From Acytostelium subglobosum LB1 (taxonomy: Eukaryota; Evosea; Eumycetozoa; Acytosteliales; Acytosteliaceae), in the NCBI RefSeq assembly GCF_000787575.1, contig NW_012236507.1:254253-318252 (forward strand): a DNA stretch of 64,000 bases, written 5' to 3'. Below the pieces are notes generated by a model that saw only the letters and a program-made list of their open reading frames with translations, was not told where the DNA came from and did no database searches. Position numbers and translations under genes: made by a program. The number at the start of each line of letters is the position of its first letter. Position 1 is the first letter of the stretch. Positions 1 to 10,375 of the stretch are shown piece by piece.

Positions 1-183
1 CACAATATATCAACGATGCTCCCGCCTACCTCACTGCCGACAACGACGGGCAAGGCCAACCGAGATGCATTCAGGATGCCCATGAGCCAGACAACCATGT
101 CACAGCCAGTCTACTCTCGTAGATACAACGATGACGACGATGATGATGATCTCTATGGAGGAGGAGATAGCAGTGATGATTAA
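1..183 (+). CDS. 3' end of a gene with an acidic C-terminal tail (partial)
   Basis: The first 60 codons are open in frame 1 and end at TAA (181-183). The visible tail is Ser/Thr/Met/Pro-rich, then has a run of seven Asp, then an LYGGG segment and a final SSDD. Codon use matches the other genes of the window. The start and any recognisable domain lie before the window, so no function can be given. An Asp-rich C-terminus is common in dictyostelid nuclear and cytosolic proteins and is not diagnostic. The call rests on the open frame, the clean stop and the change to CAAT-rich spacer immediately afterwards. Confidence 0.6.
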   Translation, partial: HNISTMLPPTSLPTTTGKANRDAFRMPMSQTTMSQPVYSRRYNDDDDDDDLYGGGDSSDD

Positions 184-710
184 TCCAATCAATCAATCAA
201 TCAATCAATCAGCCAATCACCATTTGGTTTCTTTCCACTGGACTGGAACTACTTCTATCCAATCAATCGATCAGCAATCATTCATTCCAGGGTGTTAGGA
301 ACCGAACACTTGGGTGGGTGTCCATCTCAACACAAGTTGATCAATCACTTAAGTGATAAACTGGTCATTGATATCAATGACAATTACAAATCGGGATACA
401 CACGTGCGGGAAACTCAAGTAGCATCGAGATCACCGAACGATCACTTTCAAATAAATTGTTTTAAGGGTTACAAAAGTACGTCGACGTTTCGACCACCCC
501 GTATTCCGAGGCCTCGATCACTTAATTGTGTGACGTTTGAGGCAAAGATCACTTATCAAGTCAGAATCAAAACCCATTTTCTACTAGATATAATTGCAAA
601 TGATGACCAAAGATCAACAATCAGCTCAAACGATATTCTGATCATTTCTTCGCTCATACTCATTCTGATCACTCATTCATTTATTCAATCCCTCGAATCA
701 AATAATAATA
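184..710. other. Intergenic spacer upstream of the four-TM gene
   Basis: About 530 bases with a short CAAT run at 186-210 and no convincing coding frame. An open stretch at 353-727 has low-complexity composition and runs across the start and first donor of the next gene, so I treat it as chance. The spacer should hold the 3' UTR of the preceding gene and the promoter of the next. No clear RNA gene was seen. Confidence 0.5.
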
Positions 711-1627
711 ATGGCGTAAGTATTTGATCGTACAACATACCCTCCCCCATCACATCCCCTGGAATCATTCCAATCACTCAACCACCCCACCACCCATCCA
801 CTCACTCACTAACTCTTTCCCAATCAATCAAACTTTAGTTGTTGTGGATGCGCATCAAAGATCAAGAGGTTGTTGTTCTTCCTCTATGCAATGTCAATGT
901 TGGCCAACTTTGCAACATCGATATCATTCTTGATCACATTGTATACTTATCCACACAGGGATGAGCTGGACGATGATGGAAAGAGGTATCTCAAGATTAC
1001 TCAGATACTGAGTACGGTTGGTCTGGGCTTTGACACTGCCACACAAATATTCTGTCTCGTCAAGTCTGGCTTCCACTGTTGCTCGGTCATTGTGGCGCCA
1101 GCCGTATCACTATCGTGCAATAAGAAGTGGAAGGAATTGAATGAGCAACGTGGATCATGGCCAGTGTTCAAACTCAAGATATGGAACATGTTCACACACA
1201 ATGTACTATTGTTGGCGGCCACTGCCTTCTACCTTCGTACGATGCGTGACGTTGTACCAGTCTCCCAAAGGATATCAGTCTTTTTCAAGATCGTTGCACT
1301 CCTAATCTCCATGGGTATATTCTTCTTTATCGAATTACCACTTAAGTGTTGTGTTCACAAGGTATGTCAAGTACCTGGAATGATTCCAGCCCCAGCCCAA
1401 CCCCCCACTCACACAATCAATCAATCAATCAAACAATCAAATAGACTGGAAAGGTTATTGATAAGAACAAGGATAAGATTGAGGCCAAGAAGGAGAAGAT
1501 TAAGAATAAGGCAAAGGATAAGATTAAGTCTTTGAAGGATAGGTCAAAGAAGGATGATAACAAACAGCCAACTGATGTTGAGATGGAGGTTAGATCATCT
1601 CCACCTGATACAAATGATGCTGTTTAA
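711..1627 (+). CDS. Small multi-pass membrane protein with Cys-rich N-terminus and Lys-rich tail
   Basis: Three exons, 711-715, 839-1361 and 1445-1627, give 236 residues. The first exon is only ATGGC before a GTAAGT donor; the joined start reads MACCGCASKIKR. About four hydrophobic segments follow (roughly residues 12-35, 55-85, 115-135 and 150-170), with several Cys pairs. The last 60 residues are a highly charged Lys/Asp/Glu tail, probably cytosolic and helical, ending DTNDAV. The Cys cluster after the initiator Met could be palmitoylated (inference). I do not recognise the family. An AATAAA lies at 1641-1646. The five-base first exon makes this gene easy to mispredict: without it the apparent start would fall inside the first membrane segment. 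Confidence 0.75.
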
Positions 1628-1663
1628 ACATCTCTTTGGAAATAAATATTGTTTAAGTATCTT

Positions 1664-1713
1664 GGCGAGGGTTAGGGCAAGGTCGAGGGCAAGTTCAAGG
1701 GCGAGGGTTAGGG
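1664..1713 (+). repeat. G-tract cluster, possible G-quadruplex, just after a stop codon
   Basis: Six GGG tracts lie within 50 bases in degenerate units of the type GAGGGTTAGGG and GAGGGCAAG. The cluster starts 36 bases after the stop of the membrane-protein gene and 77 bases before the next ATG. A similar motif in the opposite orientation follows another gene at 46885-46919. GGGTTAG resembles telomere-type repeats, but the array is short and irregular. Confidence 0.55.
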
Positions 1714-1789
1714 TTGCACTCCAAAATTAAAACAAAGTGATCAATCAATCTAAATAACAAACAATCAAACAAACAAATAGTATAACAAT

Positions 1790-4228
1790 ATGGATACAGA
1801 TAGACTGACAGATTGCTTCTTAAGTATCATCAGGAATAGATACTTGGTGAACTTGATACTTGGCAATGTACAATCGGGCAACATTTGGAACAAACGATAT
1901 AGGTCACTGAGGATGGCCACAGACATAATCACATTTGGTCGTTTCCCTTTGTTAAAGTACCGATTGCAACGTGACGATCCCATCGACTTCCTCTTTGAAG
2001 ACATACAGGACATATTTGCACAGTGTCGCGACACCTCCCTCTTCACACTACTCTGTCGCCGCTATTGGGATCACGTTGAAGCTGCCGGCCCCTTCACATT
2101 GCTACTCAGATGCGCAGCGGAGCAAGGCAATCTGTGCGCAGTCAAGTTCCTCTTGGGGTTGGCCTACGACACTGAAGATGGCGCAACGACCCTGTCTCCG
2201 TCCCTATCCCATCATCATGTGTTGCCCACACCCTCCGATTTAGCCAAGGCACTGGACTTGGCCGTTCAGTTTGGCCACATGAATGTGGTGATGGAGCTTC
2301 ATCGGAGATACACACAACTTACTGGCGCGCTGGTCTACACTCTCACTAAACTGCCGAACACTACACAGGCGATGCTTGAGACGTTGGAGTTTGCACGTCG
2401 ACAGAGTCTACAGTTCGACATTGATGATGAGGAGACGCTTGTTGACGTGTTGCTATGGGCCGATCGTCAACTCGCCGATCACTTCTTGAACAAGACACAC
2501 TTCAACATCAAACTGCTTGTTGCACTGCTGAGGCGAATGTATGCTGGCGACTCTGCCCTGCGTGGACATGATCATCGCAGTCGAACCAAAGGCAGCCTAC
2601 AATCACACTTCAACACGATCTTCTACATCATGGCTCACATTGAGTTTGATAAATTCAAGCCAAACGACTTCCAACAAGCAGTCAACATTGTTTACTCGTA
2701 CGACACGATCACAGACATCAGCAACAATGGCGGTAGCAGTACTGAGGAGGACTACTTCAGTGCGGTCAAGCTGATACATCGCCTGCTCTTCCACCATCCG
2801 TACAACATTGGCGAGCAGCTTCAATTGGCCAAACATGCGTGGGACCATGCACTGCCGCTGTACCATGCCATTCGCACGGGCAACGTGCAGCTTATACATT
2901 ATGTGGCGGAATCAATACTCACGGCCAAGCAGGATGAGCTACGCCAGCACCTGCTCTACCAGCCACTCATTGACATTGACTTTAGGGCTGATGTAGTGGA
3001 GGCTTTGATGTCTGCACGTCTGATCAACGCAGACTCTTTGTACAGCATGATGTTTGCCGTTTGCAAGAGCGGACGGCCAAGCACGATCAAGGGTTTCCTG
3101 GCCAATCTAAGGCGTCACACCAAACAATTCGATCACGTGTCGATATTCAATCAAATGGCGCGCACTGGATGTATCAAGGAGGAGTCGATCGATGCCATTA
3201 GGCATCTCCTAGAGGACATCCACAAGCAACAACAACAACAGCAACAACCAAATATTGTCTCTGGCGACCCATTCGCATCACCTCCAACTACCTCAACTCC
3301 GCCACAGATCATCAGACGCGACGTGGTAACAGAGGCATTGACATGTGGAAGCGTGGAGCTGGCAAAGTTGTTATTGGTGGATATGAAGCTACAGGTCAAC
3401 ACGAGCGATCTGATTTCAAGGCTGGCTAAACATGGCCATTTGCATTGCATACGCTACGTCCTGTCGCTGTTCAACAGCAGTGATTGGTCGACATTGGTAT
3501 CAACACCACAACTGACCAATGCGGTATTGTTTGGTAACCCGGCCATCATTGACCTCCTCATCGGATGTACTTCAGCCAAGCTTGAGCTGTCGAGCCTTGC
3601 GTTCTTTGTCGGACGCAGTGGCCGCATCGATCTGTACCGGAAGCTCTGCCACAGCCAGCTGCCCGCTGGCGTGCCATCTCAGCTTGTCAACCACAATGCA
3701 ATGAGCGGTGCTTGCTACGGCGGCGACCATGTGTTCCTGGACTACCTGCTCAATCACACAGACTATCGACTCAACACAAACTTCCAGAACATCACTGATG
3801 CACTGTACAATGCTGCGCTTCGTGGTCACGTCCATATGTTGCCACCACTCTTTGATCTCATTGGACAGCTTAGCACGGACTCTGCTGAGAAGCTACCACA
3901 TGAGATTCACAAGACCGTGATGACCTGCGTGCAGAATGATCGCACCAACGCAGTTCGCACACTCGTCTCGGAGATGATTGGCGAGCATCGTATACTTGTT
4001 GACAACCTCACAGAGTACCTGCGTATGGCACTGGACTATGAGAACATGCTGCTCATCAAGTACTTCCTGGAGCTGGTGCGACAGTACCAAGTGGCCATCT
4101 CTAGCAGCCTCCTCAAGCTATCATACAAGGGCGCCAATGCAAATGTCTTGACATTGTTGGAGGAGCTAAACATAAACATATCTGACACTGCTACAGTTGC
4201 TGATGTTGTTCAATCTCAGTTGCTGTAG
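1790..4228 (+). CDS. Dictyostelid ankyrin-like repeat protein
   Basis: A single-exon gene of 812 residues. The N-terminus (LTDCFLSIIRNRYLVNLIL) matches the opening usual in the large dictyostelid family of ankyrin-like proteins, where a short hydrophobic head precedes many weak 30-35-residue helical repeats. Such repeats run along the protein; examples are the stretches around SVELAKLLLVDMKLQV, GRIDLYRKLCHSQLP and GHVHMLPPLFDLIG. A Gln run lies near residue 480. No signal peptide or TM segment is seen. These proteins are presumed interaction scaffolds with no known enzymatic role. The stop (4226-4228) faces the SCAMP gene tail-to-tail, 192 bases away. Family assignment is by pattern and the repeats are divergent. 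Confidence 0.75.
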   Translation: MDTDRLTDCFLSIIRNRYLVNLILGNVQSGNIWNKRYRSLRMATDIITFGRFPLLKYRLQRDDPIDFLFEDIQDIFAQCRDTSLFTLLCRRYWDHVEAAGPFTLLLRCAAEQGNLCAVKFLLGLAYDTEDGATTLSPSLSHHHVLPTPSDLAKALDLAVQFGHMNVVMELHRRYTQLTGALVYTLTKLPNTTQAMLETLEFARRQSLQFDIDDEETLVDVLLWADRQLADHFLNKTHFNIKLLVALLRRMYAGDSALRGHDHRSRTKGSLQSHFNTIFYIMAHIEFDKFKPNDFQQAVNIVYSYDTITDISNNGGSSTEEDYFSAVKLIHRLLFHHPYNIGEQLQLAKHAWDHALPLYHAIRTGNVQLIHYVAESILTAKQDELRQHLLYQPLIDIDFRADVVEALMSARLINADSLYSMMFAVCKSGRPSTIKGFLANLRRHTKQFDHVSIFNQMARTGCIKEESIDAIRHLLEDIHKQQQQQQQPNIVSGDPFASPPTTSTPPQIIRRDVVTEALTCGSVELAKLLLVDMKLQVNTSDLISRLAKHGHLHCIRYVLSLFNSSDWSTLVSTPQLTNAVLFGNPAIIDLLIGCTSAKLELSSLAFFVGRSGRIDLYRKLCHSQLPAGVPSQLVNHNAMSGACYGGDHVFLDYLLNHTDYRLNTNFQNITDALYNAALRGHVHMLPPLFDLIGQLSTDSAEKLPHEIHKTVMTCVQNDRTNAVRTLVSEMIGEHRILVDNLTEYLRMALDYENMLLIKYFLELVRQYQVAISSSLLKLSYKGANANVLTLLEELNINISDTATVADVVQSQLL

Positions 4229-4420
4229 CCATGTATACACTGTACATTCATTCAATCAAACAATGTTGTTGTGGTTGTTAAATAGGATTGGGTTTATTAT
4301 TATCTTTGTTGTACTACTTGCGATTGAATGGAAGGAGATTGGGTGTGAACAGTCATGTCTGGTAGAGACACGTCCATATGGCAAGTAGTTTGTGTGATGT
4401 TTGGTAAGCACGCTAACCTT

Positions 4421-5268
4421 TTAACGGCTTCTGATGTAGTCACGGAGACCAAAGTTGGCGGTCTCACCTCTGTTTCTCTGGATGTTGGTCATACGGAGAA
4501 CCTTGAACAAGACTCCAGCAATCAAGATTGAGTTGACAACCCAGAAGAACAGGGAAACAACATTGAGGGCACCAACAGCCTTGTGGTGGTTGTGGAAGAG
4601 ACTGATCATCCAGATAAGACCGCTATATTATTGGAAAATGTAGAATACATTGATTGTTAGAACATGAGATGGTGGATGAGAGAGGAGAGTGGAATATATG
4701 ATACTTACTGCATACCAGAGTACTTGAAACCGAGAGCAAAGAAGAGAGAGAAGAGGAAGAGTCCAACGTATCCCATGATGAAGGCATAGTTGGCCTTGGG
4801 CTTTCCGTTTCTGGCGGCTCTGTACAGTCTTCTTGTGAGGAAGTAGGCAATGGGGACACCGACCAACAGGTAGAAGAGGGACAGGAAGAAGTCAGCGACC
4901 TGACTGTAAATGATGGCTGCAATACCACACACAAAGTTCCAAACCAAACTGAGGCAAGTCCAGCCAAAGACACCCATGGCAAACTTGGCCAACTTCTGGT
5001 TGGCGATGGGGATGTCCTCAGAGATGTTGACCGAGGGCATGAAACCGCGGCCAGTGGCGGGGGCGGCAGCAGAAGCGCTGTTGTTGAAGCCAGTGCCTTG
5101 TGACTGGACATTGAGATTCCTCTCTCGTGCTCTCAACTCCTCGTCCCAACGGAGGAGGTTCTGCTCCTTCTCATAAAGAGCTTGCGAGTCGATGCCGCGT
5201 GGCGCCGTGCTCGCATGGCTCGTTGGGAACTCTGATGATCTCTGGATTGGCGAATTTAAGTTGGACAT
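4421..5268 (-). CDS. SCAMP-family secretory carrier membrane protein
   Basis: Two exons on the minus strand, 5268-4709 and 4622-4421, joined through an 86-base GTAAGT...TAG intron, give 253 residues. SCAMPs are four-TM proteins of post-Golgi and endosomal membranes that act in vesicle trafficking. The N-terminal 110 residues are cytosolic and include a charged coiled-coil-like stretch (KEQNLLRWDEELRARERNL), as in SCAMPs. Four hydrophobic segments follow (about 118-145, 150-170, 180-205 and 218-240), with the basic LTRRLYRAARNGKP loop between TM2 and TM3. The short C-terminus ends DYIRSR. The N-terminal NPF repeats found in animal SCAMPs are absent. Start ATG 5268 lies next to an AT-rich promoter with an (AAAT)n run at 5319-5346. 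Confidence 0.85.
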
Positions 5269-6643
5269 TATTATTAATAAATAATGTTTTTGTTTTTGTT
5301 GTTATGTTATATACAAATGAATAAATAAATAAATAAATAAATAAATAGATTATGTGATAGATAAAAAGACTCTCTCTTTCTTTATCTTTATCTTTATCTG
5401 TTTGGATTATATTATAATATCAAGTTATGAAATAGAGTAGTCTGGCAAATGTATATCCGATGCCTTCACTCCACATCCACTCCGCACTACACCTCGAGAT
5501 CTGTTCGATACCATTGAAGTAAGTCAAGTTCATACGTACATATATCCTTTTATGTCTTCTTTGTGTGTTTCTCTGTGTGTGTTGTGGTGAATGTGTGTAT
5601 GTATTATCTGTGTTGTGCTGACCATCCATTCAAACACACACCACACACATAGACATTCACACACACTTGCAATGACGTAGGATGTCTTACTTAGAAGTAG
5701 TTGAGTTCAGTCAGTGTGAAAGACAGACCTGTACGCATGACTTATTGTGTTGGACTCATTCTCTTTCTTTCCACCATCCACACTCATTCATACACATACA
5801 CATACTCACATGTACACGCACGCGTCATTGAGTCTAGGAAGTGAAATGGAATGAGATGACAAGGACTCCTTTGGAACAAGCATTGCAAGGTTTAGATCTA
5901 AACCACCTTGATGACGAGTAAGTCATGACTTACCTTACCAATAATAATATCTTAAGCCTAGAACTAACTCTGGAAGGAAACTAGTCACTTGACTGACTGA
6001 GTTTGCAAATATATGATGAATTGAGTCATAAGTAATAAGGTGATAGACGGTCAACGTTATTCTTATTATTATTAGTATTATCTGATTGTTTGATTGAATT
6101 TATGATGAAGTTTCAAAAACTGTAAAAATTTGGTCAGTTGACAAAAAACGAACAAAGTTTTAAAATTGTTGGATGAGGTTTCATTGCACCATTCTGACCT
6201 GAAAAGGAAATTGATGGAGGATGAGAGTCATCCTTTTCCCAAGTTGTAATGGGACGTCCCTGCCCAGCCCCTCCTCCAACTCAAATCTATCTTTCTATCC
6301 AAAGACCTTCGGTCTCTCTCACAGACTCAACTCAATAACAAAGAATCCAAATTTCGATCAGTTGTTGGTATTCACATTCATTCATTATCATACATTCTTT
6401 ATCATTCATCGCGAATAAGTAATAGATACAGATAATCATTCATTCATTCATCGTGAATCATTCAATCTTTGACTCATAACCCCACACAAAGTCAAACGCA
6501 CTCACACTCTCAAAGGATCGTTCAATTTCCCATTCAACCTCAATCCTTTGAAAGGATATTACTATAACATATAACATATAAATAATAACTAGTAACAGAT
6601 AGAGATAAAGATATAGATAATAGATAGTAAAGAGATAGAAAGA
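5269..6643. other. Long intergenic region between divergent SCAMP and F-box genes
   Basis: About 1.4 kb of promoter-type DNA between two divergently transcribed genes. It holds an (AAAT)n run (about 5319-5346), TG/CA-rich stretches (5560-5650 and 5770-5825) and AT-rich sequence near 6540-6640. No open frame here has coding character. I looked for tRNA and snoRNA signatures and found none I would defend; a C-box-like TGATGA near 6014 lacks a paired terminal stem. Confidence 0.5.
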
Positions 6644-8365
6644 ATGAGCAGTGTATTCAAAAATCAGAATATATCGAAATTGATGATGATTAAACATAAT
6701 CATCCATTGGAGCTATTGGACTTGCCAGATGATATATTGTTGTACATCTTTTCATACCTCGATGAACAGTCGTTGACACGCGTCAGTCAGATATCAAACT
6801 TCTTCAACTCTATATCGTCCAATCATAATATATGGAAGGAATTGTTCCGCGTCAAGTGGGGCCCGATGTTCCCCCTGGTGCCCGTCTGCACGATCAACTG
6901 CTGCCACAAGTACTTCTCGGACCCCTACGCCAACCTGGAGCCGATCAACATGCTCTTCTCGCTCGCCTTTTACAAGTCGCTGATGCTGCCCGCCGAGCTC
7001 CTGGCCATCGTCACGTCGTCCTACAGCTTCAAACTGATGTTCAAGTTCCGCAAGCTGCTGTTCTCCTACTATACTCCCCTGCTCAACGCGGGTCTCAAGC
7101 TGATGCAAGACACGCTAGCCATTGGCGCCGACAGCTGGCAGCCTATTAACGACTCTCTGGCGCGCCCTAGCGTCGCGCGCGTGCCCAACAGCTTCAACTC
7201 GCTCATCGACAAGACGGTGTTGCCGAACCGCACGATCGCCGTGCTGCACGAGCAGACGCTGGTCGAGCGCACCACCACCACCTACTGCATCCGTATCACA
7301 CGTCTGATCCCAACGCGCATCCTCAAGAAGATGCTGGCGCTGATCATCGACTACGAGAAGATCCCCCTGTGGGACGTAGCCCTGCGACATTGCACGGGTA
7401 TGGTCATCAAGAGCCCCGAGACCAATCAGAAGGCGCAGATTGTTGACGAACCACCCATCAAGAAGGTCGACCTGCTGCACAAGCAGATCATGGGCAACCT
7501 GTACATGACATACGCTCGCATGGTCTACACCAACTCGACGGCCAACGAGCACTTCCTTATGAATCAATCGACAAATGGTGTCAACGACATCTACACAAGC
7601 AGCACAACTACCACCGCCGCCACCAACAACACCAACAGTAACATTGCCAATATCAACAACAACAACTTCAACAATAACAACATAATTAAGGCCAGTCTGA
7701 GCAACAATGGCATTATCAACGCGATGGAGGTGATCAAGAACAAATTGGAGCAGCAGCAGTTGAAGCTGCCAGCCATGCCATCACCACACGAGCATGATGA
7801 TGAGGACGACGAGTACGACGACGACGAATCATACACCGACTCATCGGACGACGATGACGACACGACCGACGATGTTGCCGATCATGAGGACGAGGCCCAT
7901 GAGGAGGACCGTGCCCCATCCAAGCGAATGCGACGCGTTGACCACAACGCCCACACCGAAGTGCGTCTAAAGGAGCCAATCTACGTCGTACAGCACAACA
8001 TACCATTCCATGTAAAGGGTATGAACAACCACTTGATAGACAAAGGTAAGTTCGACGATGGAGCACTACTCCCCTGTTTGATTGATCGATTGGATACTAA
8101 CGTCATTCCTTCCGGCATGACTACAGAGGTACAACCATTCCAACTGGATTGCTTTGGCAGCGGTTTCTTGTTTGAGCCTGTGGATGAGAGTGTCAGCAGC
8201 TCGCCCGATGGCCAGCAGGAGGTCAAGCTGACATATCTGCTGCAGTTGATAAAGTCGGAATGGATGGAGGACGAGGCACAGGAGTTGCTAGATGATCTGG
8301 CCATCTCCAGGAGTCGATCACTCGCCGCACTCATTTCACATGCCTACCAACTTTCCAGACAGTAG
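6644..8365 (+). CDS. F-box protein with a long acidic linker
   Basis: The N-terminus (residues 20-65, LLDLPDDILLYIFSYLDEQS...WKELFRVKW) is a clear F-box, which binds Skp1 and makes the protein a likely substrate-recruiting subunit of an SCF ubiquitin ligase. The middle holds Asn/Thr-rich runs (about 310-360) and a strongly acidic Asp/Glu stretch (about 385-425). The rest has no domain I recognise. The frame is open for 573 codons, but 8046-8126 looks like an 81-base intron (GTAAG donor, TACTAAC branch site, CAG acceptor) that is a multiple of three without a stop; removing it gives 546 residues. The stretch 6840-7560 is unusually GC-rich in third positions compared with the ends. The stop faces the bZIP gene 257 bases away. 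Confidence 0.8.
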   Translation: MSSVFKNQNISKLMMIKHNHPLELLDLPDDILLYIFSYLDEQSLTRVSQISNFFNSISSNHNIWKELFRVKWGPMFPLVPVCTINCCHKYFSDPYANLEPINMLFSLAFYKSLMLPAELLAIVTSSYSFKLMFKFRKLLFSYYTPLLNAGLKLMQDTLAIGADSWQPINDSLARPSVARVPNSFNSLIDKTVLPNRTIAVLHEQTLVERTTTTYCIRITRLIPTRILKKMLALIIDYEKIPLWDVALRHCTGMVIKSPETNQKAQIVDEPPIKKVDLLHKQIMGNLYMTYARMVYTNSTANEHFLMNQSTNGVNDIYTSSTTTTAATNNTNSNIANINNNNFNNNNIIKASLSNNGIINAMEVIKNKLEQQQLKLPAMPSPHEHDDEDDEYDDDESYTDSSDDDDDTTDDVADHEDEAHEEDRAPSKRMRRVDHNAHTEVRLKEPIYVVQHNIPFHVKGMNNHLIDKGKFDDGALLPCLIDRLDTNVIPSGMTTEVQPFQLDCFGSGFLFEPVDESVSSSPDGQQEVKLTYLLQLIKSEWMEDEAQELLDDLAISRSRSLAALISHAYQLSRQ

Positions 8366-8622
8366 TTGCGCCCGGGCTGCTTGCTTAATTACCAAACAGA
8401 ACAGACAGACAAACAGAACAGCGAGCTGTACAGCTAGCGCCAAGTGCACTTGGATGTATTCATAACATAAACATCACCGTTAACTCATTTCATTCATTCA
8501 AATCAATCTTGTTGTCAACTCTTGTACTTTTGTGTCCGTGTTGTATGTCGCCTGGCGTCGTCGCGTCGACATTCAATCAATCAATAATGTATTGCTGAGG
8601 TTTATTGGCCAAGTAGTAGACC

Positions 8623-9417
8623 TTAGTCTGGTGCAACCTCATGTGATGCGTTGCCTTTGCTGTTGGAGTTGCCATTGAGATTGAGTATGTTGTTGTTGAG
8701 AGCACTGATGATGTCTTGGCTGGAGGGATTGTGGATGAATTCTTGCTGCGATCCGAGCATATTTACAGGTAGCGAGACTGAGATGGCCTGCTTGACGAAC
8801 GTCTTTAGGTAGTTGACCTGCTTGCGCATTCGATCGTTCTCCTCGGTGAGCTTGTCCACTTTGGCCGTGACATTGTCGTTGTTGGACTGCAACGAGTTGG
8901 CCTTGATTTCGAGATTGGTGATGTACTCCTTCTGGCGCTGTCTAAACAGCTGTGCGGCCTCTCTGTTCTTGAGCAGTCGCTTCTTCTTGCGACTGGTGTT
9001 GTCGCCGTCGTCGTCATCGTCGTCGTCGTCAAAGTCGCCGTCGCCATCGCTGTGGTCGTCATCGTAGTGGTCGTCATCACTATGGTCATCGTCGTCATCG
9101 TCGTCATTATGATGTGTAACTACTGGCGTGGCCTTCTTTGCTCTCTTTGTCGACGAGGCTGCTGCGGCGGCGGTCGTCTTCTTTGTGCTGGCTCTTCTTG
9201 TCGTCTTCTTTGGTGGTTGTAATGGTCTACTTGACAACTCTACATCAATACCAAACTCTGCTAATTTATCTTTCTGTTTCTTATATTTCCTTGTTGGTTG
9301 TCTTTGTGGTTGTTGTTGTTGTTGTTGTTGTTGTAGCATTTGTTGTTGTTGTTGTTGTTGTATATTATTAACATCACCATTGAGGTGTTGTTGTTGTTGT
9401 TGTAACATATGATTCAT
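8623..9417 (-). CDS. bZIP transcription factor
   Basis: A single-exon protein of 264 residues. The basic region (about 143-165, KKKRLLKNREAAQLFRQRQK) leads into a zipper with heptad positions L, L, V, L, M, L (about 169-204), so it should bind DNA as a dimer in the nucleus. The core N-R-E-A-A-Q-L-F-R has Phe where most bZIPs have Ser or Cys; Phe at this site is known from the Yap1/Pap1 class, but the rest does not clearly place it there. The N-terminus has long Gln runs, then an Ala/Lys-rich stretch and an Asp/His-rich acidic block (about 104-140) immediately before the basic region. Dictyostelids have many bZIP (bzp) genes and I cannot tell which orthologue this is. Confidence 0.9.
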   Translation of the reverse strand: MNHMLQQQQQHLNGDVNNIQQQQQQQMLQQQQQQQQPQRQPTRKYKKQKDKLAEFGIDVELSSRPLQPPKKTTRRASTKKTTAAAAASSTKRAKKATPVVTHHNDDDDDDDHSDDDHYDDDHSDGDGDFDDDDDDDDGDNTSRKKKRLLKNREAAQLFRQRQKEYITNLEIKANSLQSNNDNVTAKVDKLTEENDRMRKQVNYLKTFVKQAISVSLPVNMLGSQQEFIHNPSSQDIISALNNNILNLNGNSNSKGNASHEVAPD

Positions 9418-10375
9418 ATCTCTTATAAGTGTGTCTCTATCTCTATCTCTATCTATCTTTGGTATAAGATTCTTTATTTGTTTGGTTGATTGTTTGATTG
9501 ATTGTTTGTTTGAATTGATTGATCAAGCAAATATTGTTTATATTATTACTTTACATCGAATATATATATGTATCTCTAAACAACAACAACATATAATATA
9601 AATGTTATTATTAATTATTATTATTATGATGTAACAGGTGAAAGAATGAGACAAACTAATTATCTTTTTCGATTATCTGAGACCCACATACACACACACA
9701 CACACAGATTATCTCATCTGTTTGTGAACCAAAGTATTTAATTTAATTTGTGAGGTTGTAAGTTTTGGAGTTTGACTCTCCACACCCACCCTAGAGACCT
9801 CTCTCAGGGCATCGCATTATTCTCATCGGACAGACACACACACACACCAAGGGTCAAGTTCACTCTCATTCACTGTTGTTTATTATTACTTATAAGTAGT
9901 ACATGCACAGTATTATTATTACAACAACAAACATTTACAACAAACTGTTAAGGATTGTCGAAGGTAGTTGTAGTAGTGAAGTAGTAGTAGTCGTAGAGGG
10001 GTAGCAGAAGTAGTGAAGGAAGTAGTAGAATTAGAGTGTAAGTTAAAAGAACTCTTAACAATAATAATTATAAATAACTACCTTAATATATACACATACA
10101 ATACATTATTACAGGAGAATGAATGAAAGAGAGAGGTGAAGAGAGGCGGAGAGAGAGAGGGAGGAGGAAAGGGTGGCCGGGAGATGGACGGATGGACGGA
10201 TGGACGGATGGACGGATGGATGGACGGATGGACGGGCGGATGGATGGATGGATGGATGGTCGCAACAAGATGGAAGGGAGTTATAAGAATGATTATATAA
10301 ATTAATAACAAATTAACTAACATTCATTCATTGAAGAACTGTTAAAGTTGAATAGGAAGAGATTGAATTGAAGAA
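9418..10375. other. Intergenic region between bZIP and zinc-knuckle genes
   Basis: About 960 bases separating two divergent genes. It is AT-rich with CA runs (9690-9708 and 9835-9847), TAG/GTAG-type triplet stretches near 9965-10030, a purine-rich block at 10128-10182 and the GGAC/GGAT tandem repeat at 10183-10259. No coding frame was seen. It should contain both promoters. Confidence 0.5.
10183..10259 (+). repeat. GATGGACG / GGAT tandem microsatellite
   Basis: About 77 bases of tandem GATGGACG units that degrade into plain GGAT units, lying roughly 120 bases upstream of the start of the zinc-knuckle gene. All three frames are open, which produces spurious short proteins of MDGWTDGR type. 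Confidence 0.85.

Noticed and set aside
353-727. 124-codon open frame upstream of the four-TM gene
   Set aside because: Low-complexity Ile/Ser/Asn translation with no domain; it overlaps the true start and first donor of the next gene in another frame.
1664-1713. Interstitial telomere
   Set aside because: Only GGGTTAGGG-like fragments within an irregular G-rich stretch; too short and mixed to be a telomere tract.
6010-6085. C/D snoRNA candidate
   Set aside because: A TGATGA and a distant CTGA exist, but there is no terminal stem or C'/D' pair.
10083-10323. His/Pro/Ser repeat proteins around 10.2 kb
   Set aside because: Six-frame translations of the GATGGACG microsatellite.
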